Assembly (NCBI GenBank): GCA_021399445.1
Contig: JAJTUQ010000005.1
Location: 3,906,001 to 3,970,000, forward strand
From: Xylogone sp. PMI_703
Taxonomy: Eukaryota > Ascomycota > Leotiomycetes
Reading direction: 5' to 3'
Length of the DNA stretch: 64,000 bases
The position numbers and the translations under genes were made by a program. Numbering within the stretch: the stretch's first letter is position 1; the number at the start of each line of letters is the position of its first letter. The notes under the pieces were generated by a model that saw nothing but the letters and a program-made list of their open reading frames with translations, was not told the origin of the DNA and ran no database searches. Positions 22,404 to 34,909 of the stretch are shown here, in pieces.

Positions 22404-24693
22404 AATGTTCGGGGACTAGCTTAAGTAGCCCAACTGGGAGTGGCGTTCTGGCAGGATAGCGAGTCGTTATCGGGATGACGGTGGTTCTTTTTGGCGTAGG
22501 GCGGATGTGTCAGTGCTGTGTCATACAGCAGGATACCAATGATACCAACAGCAAGCACCAACAACAGTACCAGCACACACCGACTGCACTCTGGTGCAAA
22601 CAATCTTGCCCCGGAGTTATGCCTGGGTTTGTCACCGTTGAGCAATCCCGAGCAATCAATTAAGCAATTCCAGTAATCAAGGGAATCGATTATTCAAAAT
22701 GGCTAGAATGTGTCCGGATGTACAAGAACGGATGGAGAGATGGAAATAATGGAAAGAAAGTTGTGCTCCAGGAACCACCGTTGAGGAAACCGTTTCCCGC
22801 ACCGGTACGATTATTACCCGCATCACATACTCCGTATGATCATGCCACGAGACAATTATGCACGCATACATACAAAGATGCTCTATCACGACATCTAGCC
22901 CTTCCGGGAAGGTATATTCAGGTACAGTCCATACGCAGCAGTGACCTTTGGCGGGGTACATGGTTAGATGTACGTGGGGCACAAGGCGAGGAAAATTTAC
23001 GTAGCACTACTGCGACCCCTGCGAGAGACTGAGGCGAACTACTGGTGTCCGCCCATACTCCGCTCGTGCTCGTGGTTGCTTAAAAATGGGCTCAATGCTT
23101 CAAGTGCTGTTGATATGTAAGCTGTAGCTGTTGGTTACTAGAAGTTTGGTAATCATTCAATTTTCCTTTTCGGGTTTATTGGTGCTCTCCTCTCGGATCC
23201 GAGCGGGATCCGCGTGGGATTGGTTGGAATTGGCAACGGCTGTGAGGCTTATTGTTTTATTAAAAAGCAACTACACATAATAGTTAACTAACGTTGAGTT
23301 AATACAGTAAGCAATACAATTAGACTATGTTGCGGTGCGTACATTTGAACGTCTAACGGATTCATTACTTGTTATGGAAAGACGCTAAATACTCCGAGCT
23401 TGAGCTTGCGTGGTCGATAAGTTCCGCTTTGTCCGCTTTCTTCCGCTCAATGATCAGATGTACACATAAATTATTATCTCATGTAAATCAAGCTCATTTT
23501 TATATCTTTAAACACTATCTCCTATACTTCATAACAGTCGCTTGCACTCTTTAGGACTGCTTGTACTCAGTGGGGACCAAGTCTCTCCCTTTCAGGGCAT
23601 AACGTCTACTGACAGTTTCATTGTTTGAGTAACCAGCTCGTCATCACTGGGTTCTTCTTTTTTTATCACTGGATCCTGCTGCTACTTTTGTTTCCTGTTC
23701 TTGGTACTCTATTCTGGGCCACTAACAGGTGCTACCTGGCTTGTCCTCAAATGCTTTGAAGAACATAAGCACAGTCATGTTATAGCTGTATTACCGATTA
23801 GCAGTAACACTGGACCTGTTAAACTGTTTCTTCGGGGAGCGAAAGACGTTGAAACTCCCAGCATTGAGATATAAGCTAGTCTATGTTAGGCCTAGGGCTA
23901 TTTGAAGCTTAGTATCACGTGCAAAGATGCACATGGTGGTATCCATAGGCTTTTTGGAACACCGTTAATTTCTAGCTTATTGGTGGACTCTATAATTCCA
24001 TCGGATACCTCAAGTTGCTGAATGAAGGATTCTCATTCATCTTGAATAGTAACTCCGTGCAAGAACGCCAGGCTGCGCACCCAGTTCCGTATATAGCCCG
24101 TATTTGCCAGCCTTTCCAGCTATTCATACTCATCCGTAATATAAACCGCCAATAATGCATCCTGATGTAAACATGCTACCCAAACACCGCATGGTATCCC
24201 ATAATAAAGCCTCCCCCATGATCAATCGTATATGTTCCCATCTGTCAACCCCTTATGGACATTTAACTACCCACGCACGCCCTGCCGAAGTCTGATAATG
24301 TACTATGACAAATAAGAGGAGGTTAGAAGTTTTCTCTCTTTAAAGACAAATCACTATGCGATCAATCATAGCGTCTGAAATATTGGTTAAATTTGGTCGT
24401 CAAGTGGAATGCTGTATCGGTTGCCCATCTACATGGGAGCATACAACCTAGTGGAGTAACTAGGCTGATTCTGCCGGAAGCCATGTTGAAGAGCATTGAT
24501 CTGATCCGAAACATATTGGAAGAAATAAGAAATCATGCCGCAGCCCTCTAAGCATTAAACGCAAGGGTGTCGTCGACTAGTTATATCACGAATAAGATTA
24601 TGTAAGTATGGTTGATAGTATGGGTTTCTCAAGATATGAATCTAGAGAAACGTGCAGGTGCGACATATGGTAACAGCAGTTTCATGTGCCGCC
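22404..24693. other. Long gene-free stretch
   Basis: About 2.3 kb between the nitroreductase start and the 3' end of the F-box gene. A frame at plus 22718-23032 and its antisense counterpart show no motif. From about 23230 to 24600 the DNA is AT-rich with stops in all frames. No RNA gene, terminal repeat or transposase signature was recognised. Confidence 0.5.
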
Positions 24694-26992
24694 TCAATCA
24701 TCATCATGGAAGAATGTTGGGCCAGTGGCGTGTGGCGGTGCAGTGGAGGGGCCGGCATCTGACATATCAACGTCGTTCGAGTACGAGCCTTCATTGGAAC
24801 GTACTCCAGTCATTGGCTGATCCTGCATGGAGGTGCGGTACTCCACCGCACTGAGAGGTCTCGGAGGAGTATTTAGCATTCTCTGAGCTAGGGTGGGTTC
24901 CCGATCATACAAGACGTCCTCTGGAGGGGAGAATGACCAGACCTAGACTGAATGTGAGCTATCCGCCCGAAACAGTATAATAAAAAACGATTTAGGAAAT
25001 CTCACCTCCATGATTGTACGATTAGACCTGCTGGCCATCACAACGCACTTCTCTTCTTCAAAGGCAACTCGCCAAACTGCGTCAGCGGGAGCTGTAAGCT
25101 CGCGGACGAGCTGGCCGGTTTTCAAGTCCCAGACTTTCACTCGCCCGTCGCTTCCTCCGCTAACAACTCGTGTGTCATCAAATTGTAAGCTAGTTACGCT
25201 ATTGTCATGTGCAGCAAGTCGGTGTATTGGTGCCATCTTTTCGAGAGACCACACACGGACCGAACCGTCGGAACCACCGGTCACAAGGGTGTTTCCACGC
25301 ATTTGCAATTGACCAACTAAGGAAGTGTGTCCTTGGAGAATGGCCTGGCAAGTTCTATCATCGTAGAAGTCAGCACTTATCCGATACAGAAAGGATGGAT
25401 GAACATACCCATTATTTGGATCCCAGATCCTCACGCTGGTATCTAAGCTGCCTGTGGCTATCCTCGTTCCATCAAAGGCAATGGCGTATATCTGGGAGAA
25501 GTGGCCGGAAAGTGTGCGCAAGCATCTCCCTTCCGAGATACTCCATACTCGAGCAGTTGTATCGTAACTTCCCGAGACAACAATGTCTCCTTTGATCTCT
25601 AGACATCTTACGCTGGCCTGGTGACCAACCAATACATTCTTGCAGAGGCCACTCTTAATGTCCCAAATTCGTAACGTGGTATCTCTGGACCCTGAGATAG
25701 CAGTGTTTGCGTCTGACATCTTCAGGCAACGAACTGTTGAAGTATGGCCGCGAAGGGTGTGGAGAGACTCTCTGTTTATCAAAGTTAGAATCACGATGCG
25801 AAAACACGTTGAAAATGTGTTCTTACCCTGTAGCCATATTCCAAACTCGGACATCTCTATCACAACCCCCACTAACTAGTGTATCATCCCACGGTACCAT
25901 CGCCCACACACCCATTACATGGCCCTGCAAAGTCTTTTGCTGGTTGCCATCTGTATTGAATACGTGAATCTTAGCATTATCAAGAGCCACCACAATATAC
26001 TTTGAGGTGAGATGGAGACTCGTCACTACCCCTTGATCTTGCGTTATGTGTCTAGCAATATTGGTACCACCAGTCCTCCAAGCTGTTTCTACCAGGTATC
26101 TCTGTTTGAAGTGCGATTTATAGGATCTTATCTTGGGTCTCCGCAGAGCATTTGGGCTCGTAGCGCTATCAAAACTTCGTGAATTTCCCTGTATATAGGA
26201 AGCTCCCATCACCGCATGATGCATTCCATCGCCATAGCCATAAGACTGAACAGGTTGGGGTATCGGGCGTTGTATCGAAGGTGGGGAGGAGTAATGTTCT
26301 GACATACGTCTGCCATAATCATGTTTTGCACATAGCTTCATCCACGTTACGTCGTCACTTAATAATTCACGCCATCGCTGTGACACTTGCGAGGCTCGAG
26401 CAAGCACTTTTGGATCATCAATACATGAGAGAATCTAGAAGGATTATCAGTATTAGGCAAAACACAGTAGGGAACAATGGTTGATACGTACTCTTAAGCA
26501 AATCTCGTTGGGGAGCGTAGTAAAAGGGTCCTTCTTTAGTAGAGGACTAACATATTGATGCACAAAGCTGAGCTGATGGCTTGTACATAAATTCAGTAAA
26601 TCGCCCAGTATCCTCGTCCGTTCTGGACCAGAGCAATTCTTAAAATAATGCCTAATCTTCGCGAGAAACACATCTTCTTGTTCTCCAGCATCGCTCCAAT
26701 CTGGCTGTAGGTGGTCTGGCCCTGGGCTTGCTGCTGGTGTAGGAGGTGGAGGTGGGTCGTGACTCGATTGTGTAGGGGAGTCAGGGTCTGCAGATGGAGT
26801 CATCATATTCGGTGTTGGAGGTCCCCTCGGGCGGGTTTGAACTATCTTATCAACTCGTGATGGTAACCGGACGTTGCCGGCATTTGTGTTGAGAGTCAAA
26901 GTACCTCGAGATGGAGATAGTTCTCCATCTTCACAGCTGATCCCCATCGATGCTCTTCGTTCGGTAAGGCTTAGAGGTCGGTAGTTGTCCAT
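24694..26992 (-). CDS. Cdc4/Fbw7-like F-box and WD40 protein (SCF substrate receptor)
   Basis: Five exons, 26992-26492, 26434-25827, 25771-25409, 25354-25006 and 24942-24694, give 689 aa; introns are 57, 55, 54 and 63 nt. After a Pro/Ser-rich N-terminus, the helix before the F-box (FVHQYVSPLLKKDPF) leads into the F-box at about residues 157-203 (TLPNEICLRILSCIDDPKVLARASQVSQRWRELL, interrupted by intron 1). WD40 blades follow, with repeated GHxxxV and VxSGSxDxTxRxW patterns such as LRGHTSTVRCL and ISGSRDTTLRIWD, probably seven in all. The C-terminal tail ends in an Asp run (FFHDDD). Such proteins present phosphorylated targets to the SCF ubiquitin ligase, for example CDK inhibitors and transcription factors. 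Assignment to Cdc4 rather than Met30 or beta-TrCP rests on overall similarity as I recall it. Confidence 0.92.
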
Positions 26993-27242
26993 GGCGCCGC
27001 TTCAAAGCATGTATATCTAGCAGGAAATTTATATTTCAAGGTCGATTGAGCAAACACGGCAGTCAAGTCGGAGTGATGGCGTAGATGCTCGAGGTTGTAA
27101 AGTTGAGGTCTTGGAAGTCTGGCCCAGGAATCTGCCGATCGGTGCTAACGGGTCCACGTCGACAACTGCACAACAAAGGACACTCTAGGACAGGTTGAGA
27201 CTTCTCGATGCTCGTGAAAGAGGGAAACTCGTGATTTCGAGG

Positions 27243-27515
27243 ATGAGTAGCGAGCAGATCAGAGAGCAGATCCCCTACGTTAAGCTCAAACTGATGCGCA
27301 TTAAGCCTCGAGGGAGCAAGCGAGTGGAAGTCAGTGCGAAGCGTTGGGCGGGTGGTGCATTCACAGATGGATCGTGGTCGACGAGCAAGCCATGGGAAGA
27401 TGTTGTGCGAGAAGTATGGGAAGGATTACTCTTACTCTCACCTGAGCGCGGATGGCGAAAGGTTGGATTCTTCGACTCTGCAGACCCAGAGCACGGAGGT
27501 ACCGTAACAGCGTAA
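27243..27515 (+). CDS. Possible small hypothetical protein
   Basis: A 90-codon frame (MSSEQIREQIPYVKLKLMRI ... GGTVTA) starts 250 bp from the divergent F-box gene. Codon use favours C/G at third positions in the way real local genes do, and charged and aromatic residues are balanced. I recognise no family. A second frame in another phase (27519-27962) follows directly; a spliced link between them could not be found. It could be a real small gene or chance. Confidence 0.25.
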   Translation: MSSEQIREQIPYVKLKLMRIKPRGSKRVEVSAKRWAGGAFTDGSWSTSKPWEDVVREVWEGLLLLSPERGWRKVGFFDSADPEHGGTVTA

Positions 27516-28846
27516 GAAGTGGAAGTGGAAGCGGTCGACGGTCGTTACACCTCAGCCGGGCTTGCAGGGGTCATGTCGGCAGCGTTTTGGGGCGTTCTGG
27601 CTGGCGTCAACAGGAAGCTGCGAAATAATGTGCGAATGACATCGTTTCTTGCTGCACTTTCCTGGGTACTAATCAACCCAGTACTGTCACGGGAGTCTCT
27701 CTACAAGTCAGATGTCCGCCGATGCAGAATAGCAGTAGTACAATATGTCTTGTCTCTCTACGCGTCGCTCGCTCACCCTGCCAGCGACTCTGCATTACGG
27801 TCCTCTACAATGGGACAAACCTACTTTTACCCTGCGCTTAGAGTGATGGGACAAAACCGCCCTCCCCGTTATCCCCTGGGTTTTGCGTGTGTGATTCGCA
27901 CAGCACATCCAGTCTTGCTGGTTCAACATCAACCACACGCTGTGCTGCAAAAGAGTACATAAGGACCACAACCCTTTGTGACAAGCCAGAGGACTCTTCC
28001 CAGCATCCCACTCACCGCTTCAATGGCGACATGGCAGGAGGATTTCTTTCCACACTTCTCACTCAAAGTATGATTATTAATAGATTCCGTACACATACGG
28101 TACTTGTATCTTCCTGGTGCGGTACAGTATGGTACTGAAGTCGCAGTTATGGCCCCTTTGTGCAGGTTGAAATGCAGGGGCTGGCAAACCTGATACATCC
28201 AATTGATTGCACTGCCTCAGACCTGAATTTGGCCGTATCTGTTTGAGGCGTTGTCACCCTTTGTCACGGGTTACAATGTACGCTTACGTCACATGCCCGG
28301 CAAAGGCCATAGTCGCCTCACCAGCTATTCCTCTAAGGCTCGCAAGTATACGACATGAAAGCGTAACCCTGGCGTGTCTGGTTTGAGCATTCAACACAGG
28401 TTCTAGAAGATTGCCCACCGGTATCCCATTAGTCAATTGATCTCATCTAGCATCCCGGATCAATGATAAATCATACAGGGAAATCGATACAGTAGAGCCC
28501 AGCTCTAACAAGGTAAAACCAGGTTCACGAACCGTAAAATCTGAAGAAAAGAGCGATCCAAGATTATCGTGCAGGGAGCTCACTAAACTATCCTGGCAAT
28601 TTCAGGCGCTGCAGGAACTAAAGCCGAGTTTTTGTGGTATTCTGACGGAACCCGTCACCTATTTTCACCACACCAGAATAACTTTAATCATCATACCAAA
28701 TCAAAACAAAAGCTTCAAGTATAGCGCCAGAGAACATTCTAAAATGCCGCCATCCACAAGTCTATTTCCCAAAAATTACTACGATCCATCTCTGAACACC
28801 CTGAACTGGAAAACACAAGTGGGAAACAATATGGTCTACATATGTT
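27516..28846. other. Intergenic, ZIP transporter 3' side
   Basis: About 1.3 kb. Holds a 148-codon frame without an ATG start (27519-27962) with no recognisable domain, then stop-rich sequence. The ZIP gene 3' UTR lies at the right end. No RNA gene or repeat seen. Confidence 0.45.
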
Positions 28847-30178
28847 TCAATGATGACCACCGATCTGTGCCAAAAGGGGAATAAGCATCCCTCCAACTGC
28901 TGCAAAGGTATCTCGCATCTGAGGTTTCTGCTGCTTCCTTTGCGAAATACCACCATCCGCATATCCGTTGGAGCTACCATGATCATGGCCCGGATCTTCC
29001 TGCATAGCATGCATGGCAACGTATCTAAACTGCCATTAGCATTTTCCTGTAGGGAAGCCATATATGGGACCATAGACTTACAAAAATGTACCGCCAGAGA
29101 ACAGTAGTAGCATACCCGTCCACCACTGACCACCTTCTCCAGTAATATTACCACCGCCCAGCATATTCACAACAAGCCAAGTTGATATGGCGCCGAACGG
29201 TGCAGCCAAGCTAAAAATTATTAAGTGACCTCGAGCTGCCCGTTTTGAGAGACCTTGCTTCAGTAGAATAGACGTCAGGCCGAATGCGGCAGGAGCTTTA
29301 TGGAGCATAATAGCAATGAAAATGATGAACCCAAGTTTTGTGTCTGCAGTTGTTGCTGATGCGCCCATGGCAATGCCGTCAGCTGCAGCATGAATCACTA
29401 GCCCAGTTGTGGTAGCTAAGCTACGGCTCTGCTTTGGTGTTGGTGTTAAGGATTGGAGGAAGCTTTCTGATTCTTCATCGTCAGTACTCGTGACGCTTGA
29501 TGACCTATGAAGGCCTTGTGAGAGGTTATCTAAGGATATGTGTCTAGTTGCGGGCGGTGGTTGAAGCCTTTCTGAGGCAAGTTTGGGTAGCTTGTCGATC
29601 AGAAACATGAGAACGAATCCTGATATGAGCGCTAGACCAATATAAATCGTTGGAGAGGTTTCTTCATGGTTATTATCGCCATCTTCATGGGAGTGATCCG
29701 GTTCGGTTGGCTCTTCACTCGTTTCTTCAGCTCTTTTCGAAGTCGTTGGCAACAGTATCTCAAGATTTGCGGGCGTTATTGATCCAGGGAGAGCATCTAA
29801 GGAAGCCATATCTGCTCGTTTTAGATTGGTAGTACTCCTCCTCATCGTTGTGGGTGGCCATTGAATAGCGGGACTCCTTGATTCTACTTGTAGTCCTCTT
29901 GCACCATGACTATGAGTATTGGTCCCAGAAGCATATAGTGTTTCGATTCCTTCTGGGATGATGACTATTAATGATGTTCCCACAAGCACTCCCATTCCAA
30001 TGGCAGAAATTAGGCGCAATTGTGACGTAGAAAGGGCCATTGAAAGGGGTAAAGCTCCAGCAAAGAATGACCTATATTGAGAGTATTAGATATGTGCTTC
30101 GATATAGCAGCGTGGAACCACTTGCGCAATTGCCATTACAACGCTCAGGCTGAGCAATATGAATAACCCGTCCAACAT
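28847..30178 (-). CDS. ZIP family metal transporter (ZIP9/Atx2-like)
   Basis: Three exons, 30178-30126, 30071-29082 and 29024-28847, give 406 aa. The first intron (30125-30072) only keeps frame with a GC donor (GC|gcaagt) and the AG at 30073-30072, giving MAIASFFAGALPLS across the junction; the second intron is a normal 57 nt. Membrane helices begin at the very N-terminus. After IGMGVLVGTSLIVIIPEG comes a long loop holding the metal-binding-type run DHSHEDGDNNHEE. The two signature helices are HAAADGIAMGAS near 245 and HKAPAAFGL near 275, carrying the His residues that bind metal in ZIP proteins. A His-rich C-terminus (GHDHG, IGGHH) is present. Similar proteins (SLC39A9, yeast Atx2) sit in the Golgi and move Zn or Mn into the cytosol. 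The substrate is not decided by sequence. Confidence 0.9.
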
Positions 30179-30548
30179 TGTGGCAGAATCGCTCTGTTCT
30201 TGTTTGTAGAAAGTAGAGTTTCTAGCTTATAAGGCGCTACCGATTCATTGCGAATATATTTGTTAGGAGATGGTGCGCTGGCAAAATTACAGATATTGAA
30301 TTTCGTGGTTGAGGATCTTCAGAGTATCAATTTGCACAGGTGGTTAGTGATGACAAGTATTCGAGGTTTGACAAGGCTGAATGAATTACGGCAGTGCTCC
30401 GTTCACCTTTTGACATCCCTGTCGCTAAGAACGCGTCTTGTGCACTCATTAACGCGCTTCGAACGGAGCTACATCTATTTTATTGTCAACCATTGTGCGA
30501 TCAGTTCTTCAACTTTGTCTGATATCTCAAGAATTTGTTACAGACAGT
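30179..30548. promoter_or_regulatory. Divergent promoter region of ZIP transporter and HAT1
   Basis: The 370 bp between the two starts must drive both genes. A plus-strand frame at 30248-30556 overlaps the HAT1 start but has no motif and is rejected as a gene. No clear regulatory site identified. Confidence 0.5.
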
Positions 30549-32190
30549 ATGGCTGACGCTTCTGAGGATTGTAAGTAATGTTTCTATCCCCCCTGCGCAA
30601 GTGGCGCGCCGAACGCTGTCGCATTCGTCTATCGAGTTATATCTATTATCAGCGTTCAACACCCGACGAATGCGCATATGGGTAAGAACTGATCTGAGTT
30701 TCTTAGGGTCGGCCGATTCTAACGATGCCGTTATTATCTCTCTCGTTAACCCCTCCGAAGGTGGGGCGAGGGCCGTTCACACTTTCAATCCGAAGATGAC
30801 TTATTCTATCTTTGGGGATGAGGAGCGAATATTTGGATACCAGGGATTGAAAATCAATCTCAAGTACAATGCCAGCGATATGCGACCTAATTTGCAGGTG
30901 AACTATTCAAAGAAGTTTAAGAGCGTTGGCGAGACGGAACCGACTGATGTGAAAGCTATACTCGAGAACTATCTACCTAAATGTATGTGTCTCGGTTTCA
31001 CAGACTTCATCCACTGACTTTCCGTAGTGGCATTTGAGAAGGCCAGCGTCTTCGATACAGCAATATCAGATCCTTCCTACAAATCCTGGACGCCACCGGG
31101 CGAGCTCTACAAGACGATTGAATCTGGAGGAAAGCATTATGAAGTCTGGAAGGGTAGCCTTGCAGACATGGCCGTACAACAGATGCTCAAGAGGATACAG
31201 ATTCTTGTCCCATTCTTCATTGAAGGTGGTACATTTATTGAGCTTCAAGATCCCGAATGGTCACTTGAACGATGGACGGTTTTTTTCCTGTACGAAAAGA
31301 TCGGTTCTCCTACCAGCGCATCCCCATATGTGTTTATAGGCTATTCCACGATTTATCGGTACTACTTATTCCGACCAAAGAAGTCTCAACCGGGCGCAAA
31401 AAGCCATGCTACAGATCTAGATTTTGAACTCCCGTTATCTGAAATATCTTTTCTGGATTTCCCATGTCGATCGAGAATATCCCAGTTTCTTATACTTCCT
31501 CCATTCCAAGGAGCGGGCAACGGCGCGCGATTTTACAATGCAATCTTTGACTTCTATCTGAACGATCACCAGACAATCGAGATTACTGTTGAAGATCCAA
31601 ATGAATCATTTGACGATTTGAGAGATCTCAATGATCTTGCTCGTCTTCGAAAAGACCCGGAATTTGCAGCTCTTCGGATATCTACCTCTGTTGTTATCAG
31701 ATCTAAAGGGCCACTTCCTAAAGGCATTGTAGACCAGGAAAAACTTGACAGGATCCGAACTAAGTACAAGATTGCTCCGCGGCAGTTTGCTCGTGTTACT
31801 GAAATGCAGTTGCTCTCCTTAATCCCCAAGTCGGTTAGGCAATCCTTGATTATCGAGCAGCCGAGGAGTACGGGACCTGAATTGAAGACGAAGGAGCACG
31901 AGTACCATCTTTGGCAACTCTTAGTCAAACAACGACTGTACAAGCACAACAAAGATATGTTGATGCAACTAGATCGAGCGGAACGTGTCGACAAACTTGA
32001 GCAAACTCTTGGAGGGGTTGAGGCTGACTATGCAAGATTGCTTAGAGCTCTCGATGAGAAGAGCGCCAACAATGGATCAACTGTTTCTGATATAGCAGTA
32101 AGATCGAATGGCAAGAGAGCAGCTCCTGAAGAAGAGACCGAAGAGAGCCTGGAGCCTGTATCTAAAAAGGTTAGGATTGTTGAGGAATAA
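30549..32190 (+). CDS. HAT1: Histone acetyltransferase type B catalytic subunit Hat1
   Basis: Three exons, 30549-30570, 30707-30982 and 31028-32190, give 486 aa. Exon 1 is 22 nt and encodes MADASED; introns are 136 and 45 nt. The N-terminal Hat1 domain shows VHTFNPKMTYSIFGDEERIFGYQGLKINL and WTPPGELYKTIESGGKHYEVWKG. The GNAT core has FFLYEKIG, the beta strand SRISQFLILPPFQGAGNG with the acetyl-CoA binding loop near residue 258, and RFYNAIFDFYL. The C-terminus holds a long helical, charged region ending in a nuclear-signal-like SKKVRIVEE. Hat1 acetylates newly made histone H4 at Lys5 and Lys12 with its partner Hat2 before nuclear import and nucleosome assembly. The fungal C-terminal extension is normal. 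Confidence 0.95.
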
Positions 32191-32856
32191 GTGTACCATC
32201 TTTTGAGTTAAGCATGTCGGAGTCAAAGGCGTTTTCAACATTTTGGAATCGGATGGTTATTGATAAGGAGAGGAGGCGCGGAACCCGTTTTGATGCTTTT
32301 TGGGCTGGAAAAGGCGAATTACCGAGACCAGCGTCAAAAGGCCTTGTAAACATAATAATTTAGAATCCAGTGTGAAAACTCTGGCACATCCTACGAGTTA
32401 ATTGACTTTATCACCATCCGCTCCGCTATGATTGGTAGTTACTACTTACGTACGTCTTCACATCTTGACATAGCCCTAAATCTAGTTAGGTAGCATGGAT
32501 GTTTTACTACGTAGAAGATACATATGAGGAATCATGTTCCTTGTGTAGAGCCTCAGAGCTGTAGCCTAAGTTATGTGGGGGTTATCTCGATATGGAAGTA
32601 TAAAAGTAGTGTATATCATTCCGCCTAATAAATGCTGAGGGGCTCGATAAGGCTGGACATAATGCTGAAATTGACCGCCTTTAACACTAGCGCCTCCACA
32701 GCCTCACTTAGGAAGAGACTATTACAACCTTAAGCCTCGCGGCAAGGTTCCTGCATATCATTCACCACATGAGCTCAGGCACTATGTGGACGGTATAGGA
32801 CAACGTACCATTCTAGTTTTAACCTCACGAGCAATTGACCAAATACTATAGCGAGA
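32191..32856. other. Intergenic, HAT1 3' side and CTK3 promoter
   Basis: A 666-bp stretch between two plus-strand genes. Stop-rich in all frames with no RNA gene or repeat recognised. Confidence 0.5.
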
Positions 32857-33762
32857 ATGGATCCGTTCGAAGTCCGAATTCGTTTCACTCAATATCTACA
32901 ACACCTAAATGCATCGGTCACGAGTGCGAACAAGGCTGCGCAGTATGCACTAAAATACAGAGATATGGATGAGGACTTGCACTCATGTATCTTGGAACAG
33001 ATTGAAAAGGTCTGGACTATATATCTTCTCTTGGATTATTTGATCTGTCAAAGCTGTCGAAAAAAATGCTAATTTTCTGTGCTGTGATAGAACTCGATGA
33101 ACAATAGAGCTAATATCATGTACTTTATTGAGCACTTATGTGATATGGCAGCAAAAGAAGGACATCAGGATTATGTACGCATGATGCAACGAGATATCCT
33201 ACGAGTTGTCGATGCTGTGGCGCCGGAAGATGGGTCTGGTGCCGCTAATGTCAAGGTTGTTAGAAAGGTAGCTCAGGGCGACAGTATACCAAAATATTGT
33301 ATGTGCTAATGGTTTTCTTAGGTACTTCAAGGCCTACAGCAAAAGAATTTCTTGCTTGCTCAGACTGTATCAGAGATCGAAGAGTTTCTTAAGGAACGCG
33401 ACACTCTTCCTGACCATGTTAGCCTCTCATCACCGCCACAACAAGATGTTGAAATGGGTGGCATGTCTATGTCCACGGCTCAAAGTCTAAAGGGTGGAAA
33501 AGTAAATGGCGTTAGGACATTGGACAAAAAACAAATTGAGCAGCGTATTGAAGAAGATCGAGAACGCCATAAACGATTAAGAGAGAATATCTGGGCAGCT
33601 CCTCAGGACGTCGATGCCGAGTTTGATAAGCTCTGGGATGAAACCAGTGATCTCGGCGAGGATGATTACATTTTATATGAAGAAGAGGCCCAAGAACGAA
33701 AGAATACAGCTGCCGATTGGGTAGAAGAACAAAAGTCCAAGAGTGTTGCAGTAGCCGACTGA
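32857..33762 (+). CDS. CTK3: CTD kinase subunit gamma (Ctk3)
   Basis: Three exons, 32857-33009, 33091-33267 and 33322-33762, with introns of 81 and 54 nt, give 256 aa. Residues 1-130 form the helical CTD-interacting-like domain of Ctk3: MDPFEVRIRFTQYLQHLNAS, AAQYALKYRDMDEDLHSCIL, NSMNNRANIMYFIEHLCD and DYVRMMQRDILRVVDAVAP. The C-terminal half is a charged helical region (KQIEQRIEEDRERHKRLRENIW) followed by acidic segments. Ctk3 is the gamma subunit of the CTDK-I complex, with kinase Ctk1 and cyclin Ctk2, which phosphorylates Ser2 of the RNA polymerase II CTD. Phase is kept across both introns (both phase 0). Confidence 0.92.
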
Positions 33763-34080
33763 TCTGTGCGGGGTATTTATTTGGCGTTCTGTGTTGGAGG
33801 TTATATAATACGGCGTTGGATTACGAAGCATTTGGAGGCGTCTAGGTTATTTTCGAGGTCGATTTACTGTGGTGAATTTAAAAGCATATCCCCCGACATC
33901 TGAATTCATAGGCAGGGATTTAACGTTGTAGAGGCGCTCAATTAAATTTCAATTCAATCATATTCAAGATTTTCTCGTGGAATCATAAGGTTGTGATATT
34001 GAGTTTTACACATTTGGTATTGATACAGTTTATAATTCTTTCCAACCCATGGAGCTTGTACAATGCATCGTCATAGTACT
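33763..34080. other. Convergent intergenic region
   Basis: This 318-bp AT-rich stretch separates the 3' ends of CTK3 and the bL12m gene and should hold both poly(A) regions. Nothing else seen. Confidence 0.5.
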
Positions 34081-34705
34081 CTATTCCATCATAACAACAC
34101 CTCCAAGTTCCTTCAGGGTGGCAATAATCTTTTCCGCCTCTTCTTTAGGCACGCCTTCTTTCATTAACTTAGGGGCACTTTCGACAAACTTCTTGCTGTC
34201 TACCAAACTTAAGCCCAATAAGCTCTTGATTTCCTTGATGATCTTAGGTTTTGCAGCAGCATCGAACGACATCAACTTAAGATTGAATAATGACTTCTCT
34301 TGCTGCACTGGTGCAGCTTCTTCCTCCTCGACGGGGGCGGCTACTGGGGCTGCAGGTGCCGCAGCGAATCCACCAATTGGCATATCTGGAATATTAAGTC
34401 GTGACTACAGTGAACGAGTTTATTAGTGTCAGCCAGATCCAAACTTCAGTATCACAATTGAGCATTACTAGAAAATGTAGATCTCATACCTTCAGACTTG
34501 CAACAAGATCAGCAGTCTCCAGGAGAGTCAATTGGCTGATCTGGTCCACAATCCCCGAGATCTTTGGGTTCGTAGTCTCTGTCGATGCCCATCGTGCTGA
34601 CGGATTTCTTCGCTGTGCGATGGAAATAGGTGAGACCCGGAGGTATGGCGAGGAGCGGAGAGGTCTTATGCAACCCCGGGCTGCAGCATTGCAGGATAAC
34701 GACAT
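34081..34705 (-). CDS. MNP1: Mitochondrial large-subunit ribosomal protein bL12m (L7/L12)
   Basis: Two exons, 34705-34490 and 34404-34081, with an 85-nt intron, give 179 aa. The first about 40 residues are Arg/Ser-rich and lack acids (RGCIRPLRSSPYLRVSPISIAQRRNPSARWAS), a mitochondrial presequence. The N-terminal dimerisation part follows (GIVDQISQLTLLETADLVASLKSRLNIPDM); the junction is phase 0 and uses the AG at 34406-34405. An Ala/Pro/Glu hinge leads to the C-terminal L7/L12 domain (EKSLFNLKLMSFDAAAKPKIIKEIKSLLGLSLVDSKKFVE). bL12m forms the stalk that recruits translation factors on the mitochondrial ribosome. The gene is head-to-head with midasin across 204 bp. Confidence 0.93.
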
Positions 34706-34909
34706 TGTTGTGGATAGATAAATATCCTAACCTCGTGATGTCGAAAATGTCCGGTACAGTTGGTGGTGCATGGAGAAAAGTTAGTGGCATTCAAAATGGT
34801 CTGTGCACAAAAAGTTTCTAGCCTTGTCAACCTTGCGATAAAAAAGTTCAGGATTCTTATCAGCAAATAACCACCATCGCTGTGGTAAACTCACGCCAAT
34901 TTGCGCACC
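34706..34909. promoter_or_regulatory. Divergent promoter between bL12m and midasin
   Basis: Only 204 bp separate the two ATGs, so the genes very likely share promoter elements. No exact PAC or RRPE box (known from yeast ribosome-biogenesis genes) was seen; a gcgataaaaaa stretch near 34836 is only a weak resemblance. Confidence 0.55.

Noticed and set aside
22677..23032. Overlapping frames of about 100 codons on both strands
   Set aside because: No motif, no splice partners, opposite-strand overlap; most likely chance.
27519..27962. 148-codon plus-strand frame after the small hypothetical gene
   Set aside because: No ATG near its start, no splice path from the preceding frame could be found, and no domain is recognisable.
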